Of a stretch of 64,000 nt of DNA, positions 27,055 to 35,199 are shown piece by piece; the first letter of the stretch is position 1, and every line of letters starts with the position of its first letter. Source of the stretch: Dysosmobacter sp. GTDB lineage: Bacteria > Bacillota > Clostridia > Oscillospirales > Oscillospiraceae. Below the pieces are notes generated by a model, which was not told the origin of the DNA, did no database searches, and saw nothing but the letters and a program-made list of their open reading frames with translations. The stretch covers positions 1 to 64,000 of the forward strand of contig JAPFEH010000038.1 of the NCBI GenBank assembly GCA_026169195.1. Reading direction: 5' to 3'. A program made the translations under genes and the position numbers.

Positions 27055-28026
27055 ATGAAACGATGGAAACGCTGTTTGATCCTGCTGCTGTGTCTGCTGC
27101 TGACAGGCTGCAGCCGGAACATGCCGAATCAGAGGGAAGCGGAATCCGCTCTGGAAAAAGCCTCCGGTCTGGAGGAAACCGCGGTGCTGATGACGGTGGA
27201 TGGACGGGACGTGCCGGCGTGGCGATACCTCTATTGGCTGGTCTGGACCTGCGATCAGCTGCAGCAGCGTCATGCAGAGAGCGGAACGGCATTGGATTGG
27301 GACGCACCGGTTTCCGGAGGGACTCTGGCACAGTATGCAAGAGAACAGGCTCTGGCAGACACGGCGCTTTACGCCGTTGTGGAAAATCTGGCGCAGGAGA
27401 CGGGATATGTGCCGGCGCGGGAGCAGGGGGCGGATGCGGCGCTTCCGGAGCTGGGCTTTTCGCCGGAGCAGTTGGAAGAGCTGGAAGCGGTGGGGCGGAT
27501 GTACGGCTGGCTCTATGAACAATACTGTGAAGGAAAAGGCCCGCTGGTTCCCACGGAGGAGGAACTGCGGGATTATGAAGCGGCCGGCGCCTTTGTGACG
27601 CTGGACCGGATCCTGATTCCCGCCGGAGAGGATCGGGAAGCGGCGCGGCAGCGGGCGGCGGAGTGTTTTTCGCGGCTCAACAGCGCTGACGATCAGGCGG
27701 CGGTCTTTTCCGCGCTGGCGGCGGAGGGCGGGGACCGGCAGGGGCCCCGCACGCTGCGGCGGGACGCCGGGGAACTGCCATCGGAGCTGCTGGCGGCCGT
27801 CTGGGACTTGCAGCCGGGCCAGTGTTCCGGAATTCTGGAAACGCAGGAGGGATTTTCCATCCTGCGGCGGATGGAAACAAAACCGGATGCGCTGCGGGAA
27901 TCCTATTTTGACGATTCCCTGCTGTCCTTGGCGGAGACGGCGGAAATTACGGCAGCCCCGGCTTACGAGACCTTGGATCCGGCTGCCTTCTATCGGGCCT
28001 GGACGCAGGAACAGAGCAGCCCGTGA
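27055..28026 (+). CDS. PpiC/SurA-like peptidyl-prolyl isomerase lipoprotein
   Basis: 323 residues with a lipoprotein signal (LLLCLLLTGC, Cys19 lipidated), so attached to the outer face of the membrane. The middle has long helical segments as in SurA/PrsA chaperones. The region from about 185 to 285 (LDRILIPAGED, then GELPSELLAAVWDLQPGQCSGILETQEGFSILRRM) has the pattern of a parvulin domain, including the L.PG..S..... G..I shape. A role in folding exported proteins is likely by family, not proven. ATG at 27055 chosen because it gives a clean signal peptide. Confidence 0.8.
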   Translation: MKRWKRCLILLLCLLLTGCSRNMPNQREAESALEKASGLEETAVLMTVDGRDVPAWRYLYWLVWTCDQLQQRHAESGTALDWDAPVSGGTLAQYAREQALADTALYAVVENLAQETGYVPAREQGADAALPELGFSPEQLEELEAVGRMYGWLYEQYCEGKGPLVPTEEELRDYEAAGAFVTLDRILIPAGEDREAARQRAAECFSRLNSADDQAAVFSALAAEGGDRQGPRTLRRDAGELPSELLAAVWDLQPGQCSGILETQEGFSILRRMETKPDALRESYFDDSLLSLAETAEITAAPAYETLDPAAFYRAWTQEQSSP

Positions 28027-28051
28027 TCCGGTCGGTCTCTGAAATTGTTAA

Positions 28052-28074
28052 GTTTTCGTCAATCTGACGAAAAC
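28052..28074. promoter_or_regulatory. inverted repeat upstream of thlA
   Basis: GTTTTCGTCA, loop ATC, TGACGAAAAC: 10-bp perfect arms. It lies 26 bp after the lipoprotein stop without a T-run, so it may be a protein binding site or a weak terminator. Confidence 0.45.
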
Positions 28075-28084
28075 CGGGAATGTT

Positions 28085-28102
28085 TTGTCAAAGATTTAAC
28101 AA
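28085..28102. promoter_or_regulatory. Rex-box-like operator of thlA
   Basis: TTGTCAAAGATTTAACAA matches the Rex consensus TTGTTAA-N4-TTAACAA at 13 of 14 fixed positions. Rex is the NADH/NAD-sensing repressor that controls fermentation genes, including thiolase, in clostridia. The site lies 25 bp upstream of the thlA -35 box. Confidence 0.65.
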
Positions 28103-28127
28103 AAAAATAAAAGCGGGCAGAATTTCA

Positions 28128-28156
28128 TTGACGCAGGCCAGAAAACCATCTATAAT
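28128..28156 (+). promoter_or_regulatory. sigma-A promoter of thlA
   Basis: TTGACG at 28128-28133, 17-bp spacer, TATAAT at 28151-28156. The predicted untranslated leader is about 130 nt, ending in TTGGAGGACCACC before the ATG. Confidence 0.85.
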
Positions 28157-28293
28157 CAAAATCGTGAGGAATGAGGTCAAGCAGATTGTCAAAAAATTGG
28201 CAATTTATTCAGAGGCTTCTTTCCCGCTGAACACTGTTTGCCAAAGCGGCGGAACTGCCGCCGCGTCAAAAAACAAAAAATTGGAGGACCACC

Positions 28294-29550
28294 ATGAAAG
28301 ACCTGTACATCGTCAATTGCTGCAGAACCGCTATCGGCTCCTTCGGCGGATCCCTGAAGAACACCCCCGCTGCCGATCTGGGTGCCATTGTTGTAAAAGA
28401 AGCCCTGAACCGCGCCGGCGTGAAGCCCGAGCAGGTGGATGAGGTCATGTTTGGCTGCATCCTGACCGCTGCACAGGGTCAGAACGTTGCCCGTCAGGTC
28501 TCCATCAAGGCCGGTATCCCCTATTCCGTTCCCGCATACACGGTGGGCATGGTCTGCGGCTCCGGCATGAAGTCCGTGATCGAAGGCGCCCGTTCCATCC
28601 TTGCCGGCGATGCGGACGTGATCGTCTGCGGCGGCACGGAGAACATGAGCGCTGCTCCCTTCGCCTCCATGGATGCCCGCTGGGGCGCCCGCATGGGCGA
28701 CAAGAAGCTGGTGGACACCATGATCAAGGACGGCCTGTGGGACGCTTACAACAACTATCACATGGGCACCACCGCTGAGAACATCAACGACATCTGGGGC
28801 ATCACCCGCGCTGAGCAGGACGCCTTTGCCGCTGCTTCCCAGCAGAAGACCGAGGCCGCACAGGCTGCCGGCAAGTTTGAAGACGAGATCGTTCCCGTTC
28901 CCGTCAAGGTGAAGAAGGAAATCGTGGAGTTCAAGCGCGACGAGTTCCCCAAGGCCGGCGTGACCGCCGAGGGCATTGCCAAGCTGCGCGGCGCTTTCCC
29001 CGTTGGCCCTGAGTCTCCCAATCCAGAGGTTGTCCACACCTTCGAGGTCACCGGCGCGCAGGATGCTCCCGATAAGGGCACGCAGCGCGTGACCGCCGCC
29101 AACGCCTCCGGCATCAATGACGGCGCGGCTGCCATCATTCTGGCTTCCGGCGAGGCTGTGGAGAAGTACGGTCTGAAGCCCATGGCCAAGCTGATCGGCT
29201 GGGGTCAGGGCGGCGTCGATCCCAAGATCATGGGCGTCGGTCCCGTTCCCGCTTCCCGCGCTGCCATGAAGAAGGCCGGCGTGACCATCGACGATATCGA
29301 TCTGGTGGAAGCCAACGAGGCCTTCGCCGCTCAGTCCATCGCTGTGGCACGTGAGCTGGGCTTCGACATGAGCAAGGTAAACGTCAACGGCGGCGCCATC
29401 TCTCTGGGCCACCCTGTCGGCGCTTCCGGCGCCCGTATCATCGTGACCCTGATCCACGAGATGCTCAAGCGTCCTGAGGCCAAGAAGGGTCTGGCGACCC
29501 TGTGCATCGGCGGCGGCATGGGTACCGCTGTCGTGGTGGAGAAGTGCTGA
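28294..29550 (+). CDS. thlA: acetyl-CoA C-acetyltransferase (thiolase)
   Basis: Condenses two acetyl-CoA to acetoacetyl-CoA, the entry to butyrate formation. 418 residues, about 25 longer than the usual 393; the extra stretch lies between AKLRGAF and AANASGINDGAA (about residues 232-255). Catalytic residues are in MVCGSGMK (Cys near 89), SLGHPVGASG (His) and LCIGGGMG (second Cys). Its codon use is strongly biased (CTG, GGC, GTC, ACC), suggesting high expression. It stands alone with its own promoter and terminator; the other butyrate genes are not in the window. Confidence 0.95.
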   Translation: MKDLYIVNCCRTAIGSFGGSLKNTPAADLGAIVVKEALNRAGVKPEQVDEVMFGCILTAAQGQNVARQVSIKAGIPYSVPAYTVGMVCGSGMKSVIEGARSILAGDADVIVCGGTENMSAAPFASMDARWGARMGDKKLVDTMIKDGLWDAYNNYHMGTTAENINDIWGITRAEQDAFAAASQQKTEAAQAAGKFEDEIVPVPVKVKKEIVEFKRDEFPKAGVTAEGIAKLRGAFPVGPESPNPEVVHTFEVTGAQDAPDKGTQRVTAANASGINDGAAAIILASGEAVEKYGLKPMAKLIGWGQGGVDPKIMGVGPVPASRAAMKKAGVTIDDIDLVEANEAFAAQSIAVARELGFDMSKVNVNGGAISLGHPVGASGARIIVTLIHEMLKRPEAKKGLATLCIGGGMGTAVVVEKC

Positions 29551-29590
29551 ATAGCTGAATATTGCAGGAAGTGTAATACTTCCTGTCAGT

Positions 29591-29626
29591 AAAAAAGAGC
29601 GGACCGCGTATGCGGTCCGCTCTTTT
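29591..29626. terminator. bidirectional terminator between thlA and ferredoxin
   Basis: AAAAGAGCGGACCGC with a GTAT loop and the exact complement, A-run on one side and T-run on the other. It abuts the ferredoxin stop. Confidence 0.9.
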
Positions 29627-29811
29627 CAGCGTTTGATTGAGATGGCATTGACAGGGCAGCCGTTGGCGGCATTGGAGACCTTGGGGTCCCGGCTGCCTGC
29701 CGGCTGGCAGATCACAACGGAATGTGCGCCTTCCACCCGAAATGCGTGGGGAGCGGCGTAAGCGCACATGCCGCAGCCGATGCAGCGGCTGGTATCAACA
29801 GTAATGGTCAT
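29626..29811 (-). CDS. single-cluster ferredoxin
   Basis: 61-residue electron carrier. Three Cys in RCIGCGMCAYAAP and a fourth in NGCPVNAISI bind one [4Fe-4S] cluster, the layout of monocluster clostridial/Thermotoga-like ferredoxins. ATG at 29811 with GAGGAGGAG upstream; an earlier in-frame start has no ribosome site. May serve the ferredoxin-linked oxidoreductases of this organism, including the VOR-type enzyme 21 kb away, but nothing here proves the partner. Confidence 0.88.
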   Translation of the reverse strand: MTITVDTSRCIGCGMCAYAAPHAFRVEGAHSVVICQPAGSRDPKVSNAANGCPVNAISIKR

Positions 29812-29941
29812 GGGGCTCCTCCTCTGTTTTTTCTCCATCATACTATATTTTCCGAAGAAGTCCAAGAGGTGCGGAAACCTTTTGTGGCTTTTTTTCGTCT
29901 AAAATCAGGACGGACTGGGGAAAATTGTTTCCAAAATGACG

Positions 29942-29970
29942 TTTACTTTGAGACGCGTCTGTGCTATGCT
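29942..29970 (+). promoter_or_regulatory. promoter of the glycosidase/SLH gene
   Basis: TTTACT (29942-29947), 17-bp spacer containing the palindrome AGACGCGTCT, then TGCTATGCT with an extended -10 (29965-29970). Confidence 0.6.
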
Positions 29971-30017
29971 GATAGGCGTTATGTATACTGACCGATTTGA
30001 ACCGATGGAGGCTGCCT

Positions 30018-33000
30018 ATGAAAAATTGTTTCCAAAAAGCATTGTCCCTGCTGCTGGCATTGACGCTGGTGTGCGCCCTGACACTGCCTGCTGCCGCTTC
30101 GGAGGCATTGGGAGAAGATCTGGCCGGACGGGAGATCCTTTTGAATGAGGAGACCCAGCTCTCCACCAACGTGTTTTGGAGTACGGCGTACTCTGATCTG
30201 CGCAGGGAGAATTTGATCACCTACACCCCCAACAAGGATGTGACGCCCATCGTCACCTTCGGCGGTGCGTTGACACAGCGGTCTACCGTTACAGCCGCGG
30301 CCCGGGAGCTGGAGAAGCAGGGCTATCGGGTGGTAGCCGGCATCAACGGTGATTTTTATAATGTGGGGACCGGACTGCCCATCGGCATCGTGGTGACAGA
30401 GGGACAGCTTCGCAGCAGCGATGCCGGATATTATGCGATCGGTTTCCGGAAAGACGGCAGCGCCATTCTGGGAAAGCCCGCTGTCAAGGCAACGGCGGAT
30501 CTGGGCTACGGCGTGGATGACGGCTTTGGAAATCAGACCCGGTATGTGCGTACCGTTGCCGGAGTCAATAAAGCCAGAGTTTCCACCGGCGGGATTTATC
30601 TGTATACCTATGACTTCAATGACCGCCATACCACCGGCAATACAGAGCCGGGGATCGACGTGGTCTGCTCCATTGAAGATGGAGAGGTTGCCATTGGCGG
30701 GACGGTCACCTTGCGGGTGGAACGGGTGCTGGAGGCTGCCAAAGCTACGGATATCCGGCCCGACGAAGTTGTGCTGTCGGTCAATCTGAAGTCTGATGCC
30801 TATCATGTAGATGCCCTTCGGGGGCTTTCTGAAGGCGGGGAGATCACGCTGCAATTCACTCCTGCCGACAAAGCGTGGGCAGATGTAGAGTATGCCGTAG
30901 GCGCCCTGTATGCTTTGGTGGAAAACGGACAGGTGGTTTCCGGACTGCAGGCGGGAGCGAATCCCCGCACGGCTGTGGGACAGAAAGCGGATGGAACGCT
31001 GATTTTCTACACCATTGACGGCCGCCGCTCCGGCCATTCCATCGGCGCGTCCATGGAGCAGGTGGCAAAGCGGCTGATCGAATTGGGCTGCGAGACCGCA
31101 CTTTGTCTGGACGGCGGCGGCTCGACCACCTTGTCCGTTACGGAGCCGGATGAGCTGGAGGCAAAGGCTGTCAACACCCCCTCCGGCGGCAGTGAACGGG
31201 CTGTGACCAATCAGGTGTTTCTGGTTGCGGACGGGGAACCCACCGGACGGCTGTCTCATTTCTATGTAAATCCGGACAATACCTATGTGCTGGCGGGCAG
31301 CAAGGTCAACATCTCCGCTGCCGCAGTCGATACCAATTACATTCCCATGGAGGAGGAGTGTGAGCTTTCTGCCTCGGACGGTGAACTGGACGGGCACGTG
31401 CTGACAACGCCCTCCGGCGGCGGAGAGATCACCGTGACTGCCAGACAAGACGGGAAAAAAGGCTCTGCGGTGGTACATGCCATCGAAACGCCGGATGATG
31501 TGGCGATCCGCAACGGCAGCGGCACCATTCTTACGGAATTGTCGGTGGCCCCCGGTTCCACCACAACGCTGACGGCCACAGCCGCATATCGCCACCTGCC
31601 CTTGAAGGCGGATCCGGAGTGCTTTACTTGGACAGTCAGCGGAGAGATCGGAACGGTGGATGAGCAGGGAATCTTTACTGCGGGAACACCGGGCCAAGGT
31701 ACCATTACCGTCTCTGCCGGAGGAAAAAGCGCGTCTGTTTCTGTTACGGTGTCCCAGCTGGCGCTCAAGACCGTGGAGGACTTTGAGCAGAAGGAGACGG
31801 TGTTCAGCGGCGGCAGCGGCAGCGGCCTGAGCATCCAGCGTGAGCGTGCTGCGGATCTGGTCCGTATGGGACATGGCGCTGCCCGCGTTGCGTATACGCT
31901 GGAAGGAACAGATGACAGAACCGCCAGATGGAATCTGGATCAGCCCATTACAGTCAGCCCCAACGTATACAGCAGTCTGACCTTGTGGGTCTATGGCGAT
32001 CAATCCGGCAATACGCTGTCTCTCGTGTGCAGTGACGCAGAGAGCGGGGAGCGGATCGTGCCTGCTGCACTGCTGGACTTCACGGGTTGGAAACAGGTCT
32101 CCGTGGAACTGGGCACGGGCTTTGCGGTCAGCGGACTGCAGGTCAGCGGACCGGAGCCGCTGGTGTATGATGACGGCATGGGGAACATGATCGAGGAGTA
32201 TCCTGACAGCGTTCTGAACGGAACCATCTATCTGGATCAGATGGTGGCCTCCTTCGGCGGGGCTGTGGACCAGACGCCCCCTGTGGTGAAGCTGTCCGTT
32301 CAGGACACGAAGCTGACGGCAGTAATCACCGACCAAATGGATGGAACGCTGCCGGAATCTGCCGTTTCCGTGACTTGGGACGGTGCGGAGCAGGACTTCT
32401 CTTATAACGCTGCTTCCGGTGCGCTTTCAACGTCTCTGGTCTCCGACGGCCGTCCGCACCGGATCACTGTGACGGCGCGGGATGCGTCCGGAAACATCGG
32501 CAGAGCCTCTTATGATGTTCCTGTGGCAGGAGATTATCAGCTTTCCTTTACCGACACCAAGGGGTATTGGGGCGCCAATTACGTGGAGTTCCTGTATACC
32601 TCCGGAATCACGACCGGTTACAGCGACGGCAGCTTCCGTCCGGGACAGAATATCACCCGCGCCCAGTTTTCCGTGATGCTCTACCGCTATCTGGGGCTGG
32701 ACGCTTCCCGGTATGAGGATGTGGAGCTGCCCTTTGCAGATAACAGCAAAATCGCCGATTACGCAGTACCTGCGGTGAAGGCCCTGTATACAGAAGGGAT
32801 CATCAACGGCACTGCCGGCAGGGACGGACAGCTGTATTTCAATCCCAATGATTCCCTGACACGGGCGCAGGCGGCGACGATGATCGGCCGCACACAGACC
32901 AAGGGATACGCGCTGGCAGAGCTGAATTTCACGGATGCCGGAAAGATCCCCGCCTATGCTGCGTTTTATATCCGCACCATGGCTGCGCAGGGGGTGATCG

Positions 33001-33083
33001 GCGGCTATTCCGATGGCAGCTTCAAGCCGAACAGTCCCATTACCCGCGGACAGATGGCAAAAATTCTGTATAACCTGATGTGA
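30018..33083 (+). CDS. secreted phosphodiester glycosidase-domain protein with SLH anchor
   Basis: 1021 residues. Signal peptide (ALSLLLALTLVCALTLPAAA). Residues about 60-410 are a NAGPA-type phosphodiester glycosidase domain: VAGINGDFYN near the start and the hallmark CLDGGGSTTLSV near its end. Next come Ig-like/BIG-type modules (about 415-580, GTITVSAGGKSASVSVTVS), a carbohydrate-binding-like module (about 590-760), a further Ig-like stretch, and three SLH domains (FTDTKGYWGANYVEFLY, then LPFADNSKIADYAVPAV, then FTDAGKIPAYAAFYIRTM). Related domains uncover mannose 6-phosphate in animals and trim wall phosphodiesters in bacteria, so action on teichoic-acid-like glycans is plausible. ATG chosen behind GGAGG. 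Confidence 0.88.
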   Translation: MKNCFQKALSLLLALTLVCALTLPAAASEALGEDLAGREILLNEETQLSTNVFWSTAYSDLRRENLITYTPNKDVTPIVTFGGALTQRSTVTAAARELEKQGYRVVAGINGDFYNVGTGLPIGIVVTEGQLRSSDAGYYAIGFRKDGSAILGKPAVKATADLGYGVDDGFGNQTRYVRTVAGVNKARVSTGGIYLYTYDFNDRHTTGNTEPGIDVVCSIEDGEVAIGGTVTLRVERVLEAAKATDIRPDEVVLSVNLKSDAYHVDALRGLSEGGEITLQFTPADKAWADVEYAVGALYALVENGQVVSGLQAGANPRTAVGQKADGTLIFYTIDGRRSGHSIGASMEQVAKRLIELGCETALCLDGGGSTTLSVTEPDELEAKAVNTPSGGSERAVTNQVFLVADGEPTGRLSHFYVNPDNTYVLAGSKVNISAAAVDTNYIPMEEECELSASDGELDGHVLTTPSGGGEITVTARQDGKKGSAVVHAIETPDDVAIRNGSGTILTELSVAPGSTTTLTATAAYRHLPLKADPECFTWTVSGEIGTVDEQGIFTAGTPGQGTITVSAGGKSASVSVTVSQLALKTVEDFEQKETVFSGGSGSGLSIQRERAADLVRMGHGAARVAYTLEGTDDRTARWNLDQPITVSPNVYSSLTLWVYGDQSGNTLSLVCSDAESGERIVPAALLDFTGWKQVSVELGTGFAVSGLQVSGPEPLVYDDGMGNMIEEYPDSVLNGTIYLDQMVASFGGAVDQTPPVVKLSVQDTKLTAVITDQMDGTLPESAVSVTWDGAEQDFSYNAASGALSTSLVSDGRPHRITVTARDASGNIGRASYDVPVAGDYQLSFTDTKGYWGANYVEFLYTSGITTGYSDGSFRPGQNITRAQFSVMLYRYLGLDASRYEDVELPFADNSKIADYAVPAVKALYTEGIINGTAGRDGQLYFNPNDSLTRAQAATMIGRTQTKGYALAELNFTDAGKIPAYAAFYIRTMAAQGVIGGYSDGSFKPNSPITRGQMAKILYNLM

Positions 33084-33084
33084 G

Positions 33085-33121
33085 AAAAAGCGGGCTCCGG
33101 CTTTCACGGAGCCCGCTTTTT
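33085..33121 (+). terminator. terminator of the glycosidase/SLH gene
   Basis: Stem AAAAGCGGGCTCCG / CGGAGCCCGCTTTT with a 7-nt loop, directly after the stop. Confidence 0.88.
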
Positions 33122-33322
33122 GTTGTGCGGCTGCAGCGGCGCTGCCGCAATAGAAGCCATGCGAGGGACCGGCAGGAAAGAGAAGGGGGCTTTGGGTGGG
33201 GGATTTTTCTAAAAAAAGTTATGTTTTTTAGAAAAACCGCCTTTTTCCTCTTGCTTTTCACAAAAACACCGTGCTATACTAACACTGTTCGTGCTTGAAA
33301 AAATTGACGGAGGTGCCGCCCC

Positions 33323-33871
33323 TTGCAAAAACGCAGCCACAAACTTTTGGCATCCGCCCTGCTGCGCAGTCATCAGGGTTTTTGTTCCAGACGGTATGAG
33401 TGGGCCTTTCTATTTGGATCCTTTCAGCCGGACTGCAATCCCTTTACATATCTGAAGGGCTCCCGGCGGGCAAAGCGGCTTGGCGGGCACAATTTTTCCA
33501 ATTCCCAGCCTTATATTAACGAACGGATCCGCCGTCTCAACCAGCGCAGCCGGTGGAGCATGTGGCAGTATTATACACTGGGGAAACTGACCCATTATCT
33601 GGCGGACGCCTTTACGTATCCGCATAATGAAAACTGGCCGGATACCATGATGGACCATCACCGGTATGAAACGGATCTGCGCCGGTCTCTGGCGGATCAT
33701 CTGGACCGGCAGGCTCTGCGCCGCCGTCAGCGCAGTCAGGATCTGGTGGAAGCCATAGATCAGCTGCATTTGCAGTATATGAACTCCCGCTCGAATCTGG
33801 AGCAGGATATCCGCTATATTTTGGAGGCCACAGGGCTTTTGATGGCCGGCTGCCTGCCCAACGCTGCCTGA
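33323..33871 (+). CDS. zinc-dependent phospholipase C-like protein
   Basis: 182 residues, no clear signal peptide. The His/Asp pattern HNFSN, KLTHYLADAFTYPHN and MDHHRYE resembles the metal-binding helices of the zinc phospholipase C / S1-P1 family, which is often annotated for small clostridial proteins of this type. Catalytic function is not established. ATG or TTG starts are close together; ATG-equivalent start follows GGAGG. A -10 like TATACT lies about 35 bp upstream. Confidence 0.7.
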   Translation: MQKRSHKLLASALLRSHQGFCSRRYEWAFLFGSFQPDCNPFTYLKGSRRAKRLGGHNFSNSQPYINERIRRLNQRSRWSMWQYYTLGKLTHYLADAFTYPHNENWPDTMMDHHRYETDLRRSLADHLDRQALRRRQRSQDLVEAIDQLHLQYMNSRSNLEQDIRYILEATGLLMAGCLPNAA

Positions 33872-33929
33872 GTTGGCATTTTGCCGGGAAAGTGTCCTTC
33901 TATACGGGATATTTTGTAAGAACTCACAG

Positions 33930-33958
33930 TTTTCATTTGCACCGTAAGGTGCTATGCT
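33930..33958 (+). promoter_or_regulatory. promoter of the aromatic amino acid operon
   Basis: TTTTCA (33930-33935), 17-bp spacer holding the dyad GCACC-GTAA-GGTGC, TATGCT (33953-33958). Transcription is predicted to start about 25 bp before the leader peptide ATG. Confidence 0.6.
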
Positions 33959-33989
33959 TTAAACAATCAAAGAAAAAGGAAGTATCTCC

Positions 33990-34088
33990 ATGATCCGTTC
34001 CACCCGTACTTTTGCATACCGTTATTTCGGCTTTACCTATTTTTATGGTAAGGCTTATTTCGGTTTGGCTGAAAGCACCCGGGTGTAA
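33990..34088 (+). CDS. Phe/Tyr-rich leader peptide of the aro operon attenuator
   Basis: A 32-codon open frame with AAAAAGGA 9 nt before its ATG. Residues 8-24 read FAYRYFGFTYFYGKAYF: five Phe and five Tyr in 17 residues, and no Trp. The amino acids match the end products of the operon that follows (pheA and tyrA branches). Codons 24-28 contain the 5' strand of an antiterminator, and an intrinsic terminator follows 34 nt after the stop. The frame is too short and too skewed to be a normal protein; its expected role is to report Phe-tRNA and Tyr-tRNA charging by ribosome stalling. Confidence 0.9.
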   Translation: MIRSTRTFAYRYFGFTYFYGKAYFGLAESTRV

Positions 34089-34139
34089 GTGTTGGTCTTG
34101 TCAGAGACTACCGGTATACCAAGGCCCGCAGCCAAATCG
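34030..34139 (+). promoter_or_regulatory. pause hairpin and antiterminator of the aro attenuator
   Basis: Two mutually exclusive pairings can be drawn. GCTTTACC (34030-34037) pairs with GGTAAGGC (34047-34054) inside the Phe/Tyr codons, a likely pause hairpin. CGGTTTGGCTG (34061-34071) pairs over 11 bp, with one G-U, with CAGCCAAATCG (34129-34139), which takes away the 5' arm and loop of the terminator. A ribosome stalled on Phe/Tyr codons would leave 34061-34071 free and favour read-through; one that reaches the stop would hide it. Confidence 0.8.
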
Positions 34140-34154
34140 GCTGCGGGCCTTTTT
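34121..34154 (+). terminator. attenuator terminator before aroF
   Basis: GGCCCGCAGCC (34123-34133) and GGCTGCGGGCC (34139-34149) form an 11-bp stem with a 5-nt loop followed by TTTTT. It lies between promoter and aroF, 30 bp before the aroF ATG, so it controls rather than ends the operon. Confidence 0.92.
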
Positions 34155-34183
34155 GCATGAAAATTTTAAGGAGGACGTTACGT

Positions 34184-35197
34184 ATGATCGTCATTTTGAA
34201 GCATAACCCCAACCGTGACCAGCTGGAGAGCCTGATCAACTGGCTGCAGGAAAAAGGCATTATCATTCATACCAGCATCGGTGAGGCCCACACCATTCTG
34301 GGACTGGTGGGAGATACCTCCAAGCTGGATATGGATTTGATCGCCGCTCTGGATATCGTGGAGGACGTGAAGCGGGTTCAGGAACCTTACAAAAACGCCA
34401 ACCGCAAGTTCCATCCGGAAGACACGGTCATTCCGGTGGGCAATACCCGGATCGGCGGCGGCACCCTGACCATCATGGCAGGCCCCTGCTCCGTGGAATC
34501 GGAAGAGCAGGTGGTGGCGATCGCCAAGGCCGTCAAGGCCAGCGGCGCCACCATGCTGCGGGGCGGGGCCTTCAAGCCCCGGACCTCTCCCTACTCCTTT
34601 CAGGGGCTGGGGGCCACGGGACTGGAATATTTGAAGGTTGCCCGTCAGGAGACCGGACTGCCCATTGTCACCGAGCTGATGGATCTGAGCCAGCTGCCGC
34701 TTTTCAAGGATGTAGACGTCATTCAGATCGGCGCCCGCAATATGCAGAACTTTGACCTTCTCAAAGCGGTGGGGCATCAGGACAAGCCTGTGATGATCAA
34801 ACGGGGCATGTCCGCCACCTATGAAGAGTGGCTCATGAGTGCGGAATATGTCATGGCGGGCGGCAACGAGAACGTGATCCTCTGTGAGCGGGGCATCCGG
34901 ACCTTTGAAAGCTACACCCGCAATACGTTGGATCTGGCTGCCATCCCTGTGCTGCGCAGGCTGACCCACCTGCCGGTCATCATCGATCCCAGTCATGCCA
35001 CCGGCAAGAGCTGGCTGGTGGAGCCTCTGGCGCTGGGCGCGGTGGCAACGGGCTGCGACGGATTGCAGATCGAAGTCCACAACGACCCTGCCCACGCCCT
35101 GTGCGACGGGCCGCAGTCTTTGAAGCCGGAGCAGTTTGACGCTCTGACCGCCAAGCTGCTGAAGCTCCACCAGACGATGAAAACATTGGAGGAATGA
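34184..35197 (+). CDS. aroF: 3-deoxy-7-phosphoheptulonate synthase (DAHP synthase)
   Basis: First step of the shikimate pathway: PEP plus erythrose 4-phosphate. 337 residues of the type I-beta/KDO8PS-like class: an N-terminal ferredoxin-like regulatory domain (about 1-70, MIVILKHNP...) as in Thermotoga DAHP synthase, then the TIM barrel with MAGPCSVESEEQ, GGAFKPRTSPYSFQG, QIGARNMQN, KRGMSATYEEW and the metal ligands in IIDPSHATGK. The N-terminal domain of this class binds Tyr/Phe in studied relatives, so enzyme feedback may add to attenuation. ATG behind AAGGAGG. Confidence 0.95.
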   Translation: MIVILKHNPNRDQLESLINWLQEKGIIIHTSIGEAHTILGLVGDTSKLDMDLIAALDIVEDVKRVQEPYKNANRKFHPEDTVIPVGNTRIGGGTLTIMAGPCSVESEEQVVAIAKAVKASGATMLRGGAFKPRTSPYSFQGLGATGLEYLKVARQETGLPIVTELMDLSQLPLFKDVDVIQIGARNMQNFDLLKAVGHQDKPVMIKRGMSATYEEWLMSAEYVMAGGNENVILCERGIRTFESYTRNTLDLAAIPVLRRLTHLPVIIDPSHATGKSWLVEPLALGAVATGCDGLQIEVHNDPAHALCDGPQSLKPEQFDALTAKLLKLHQTMKTLEE

Positions 35198-35199
35198 GC

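Noticed and set aside
29979-32336. A 785-codon frame antisense to the glycosidase/SLH gene
   Set aside because: No start signal and no recognisable domain; the sense frame has signal peptide, catalytic motif and SLH domains.
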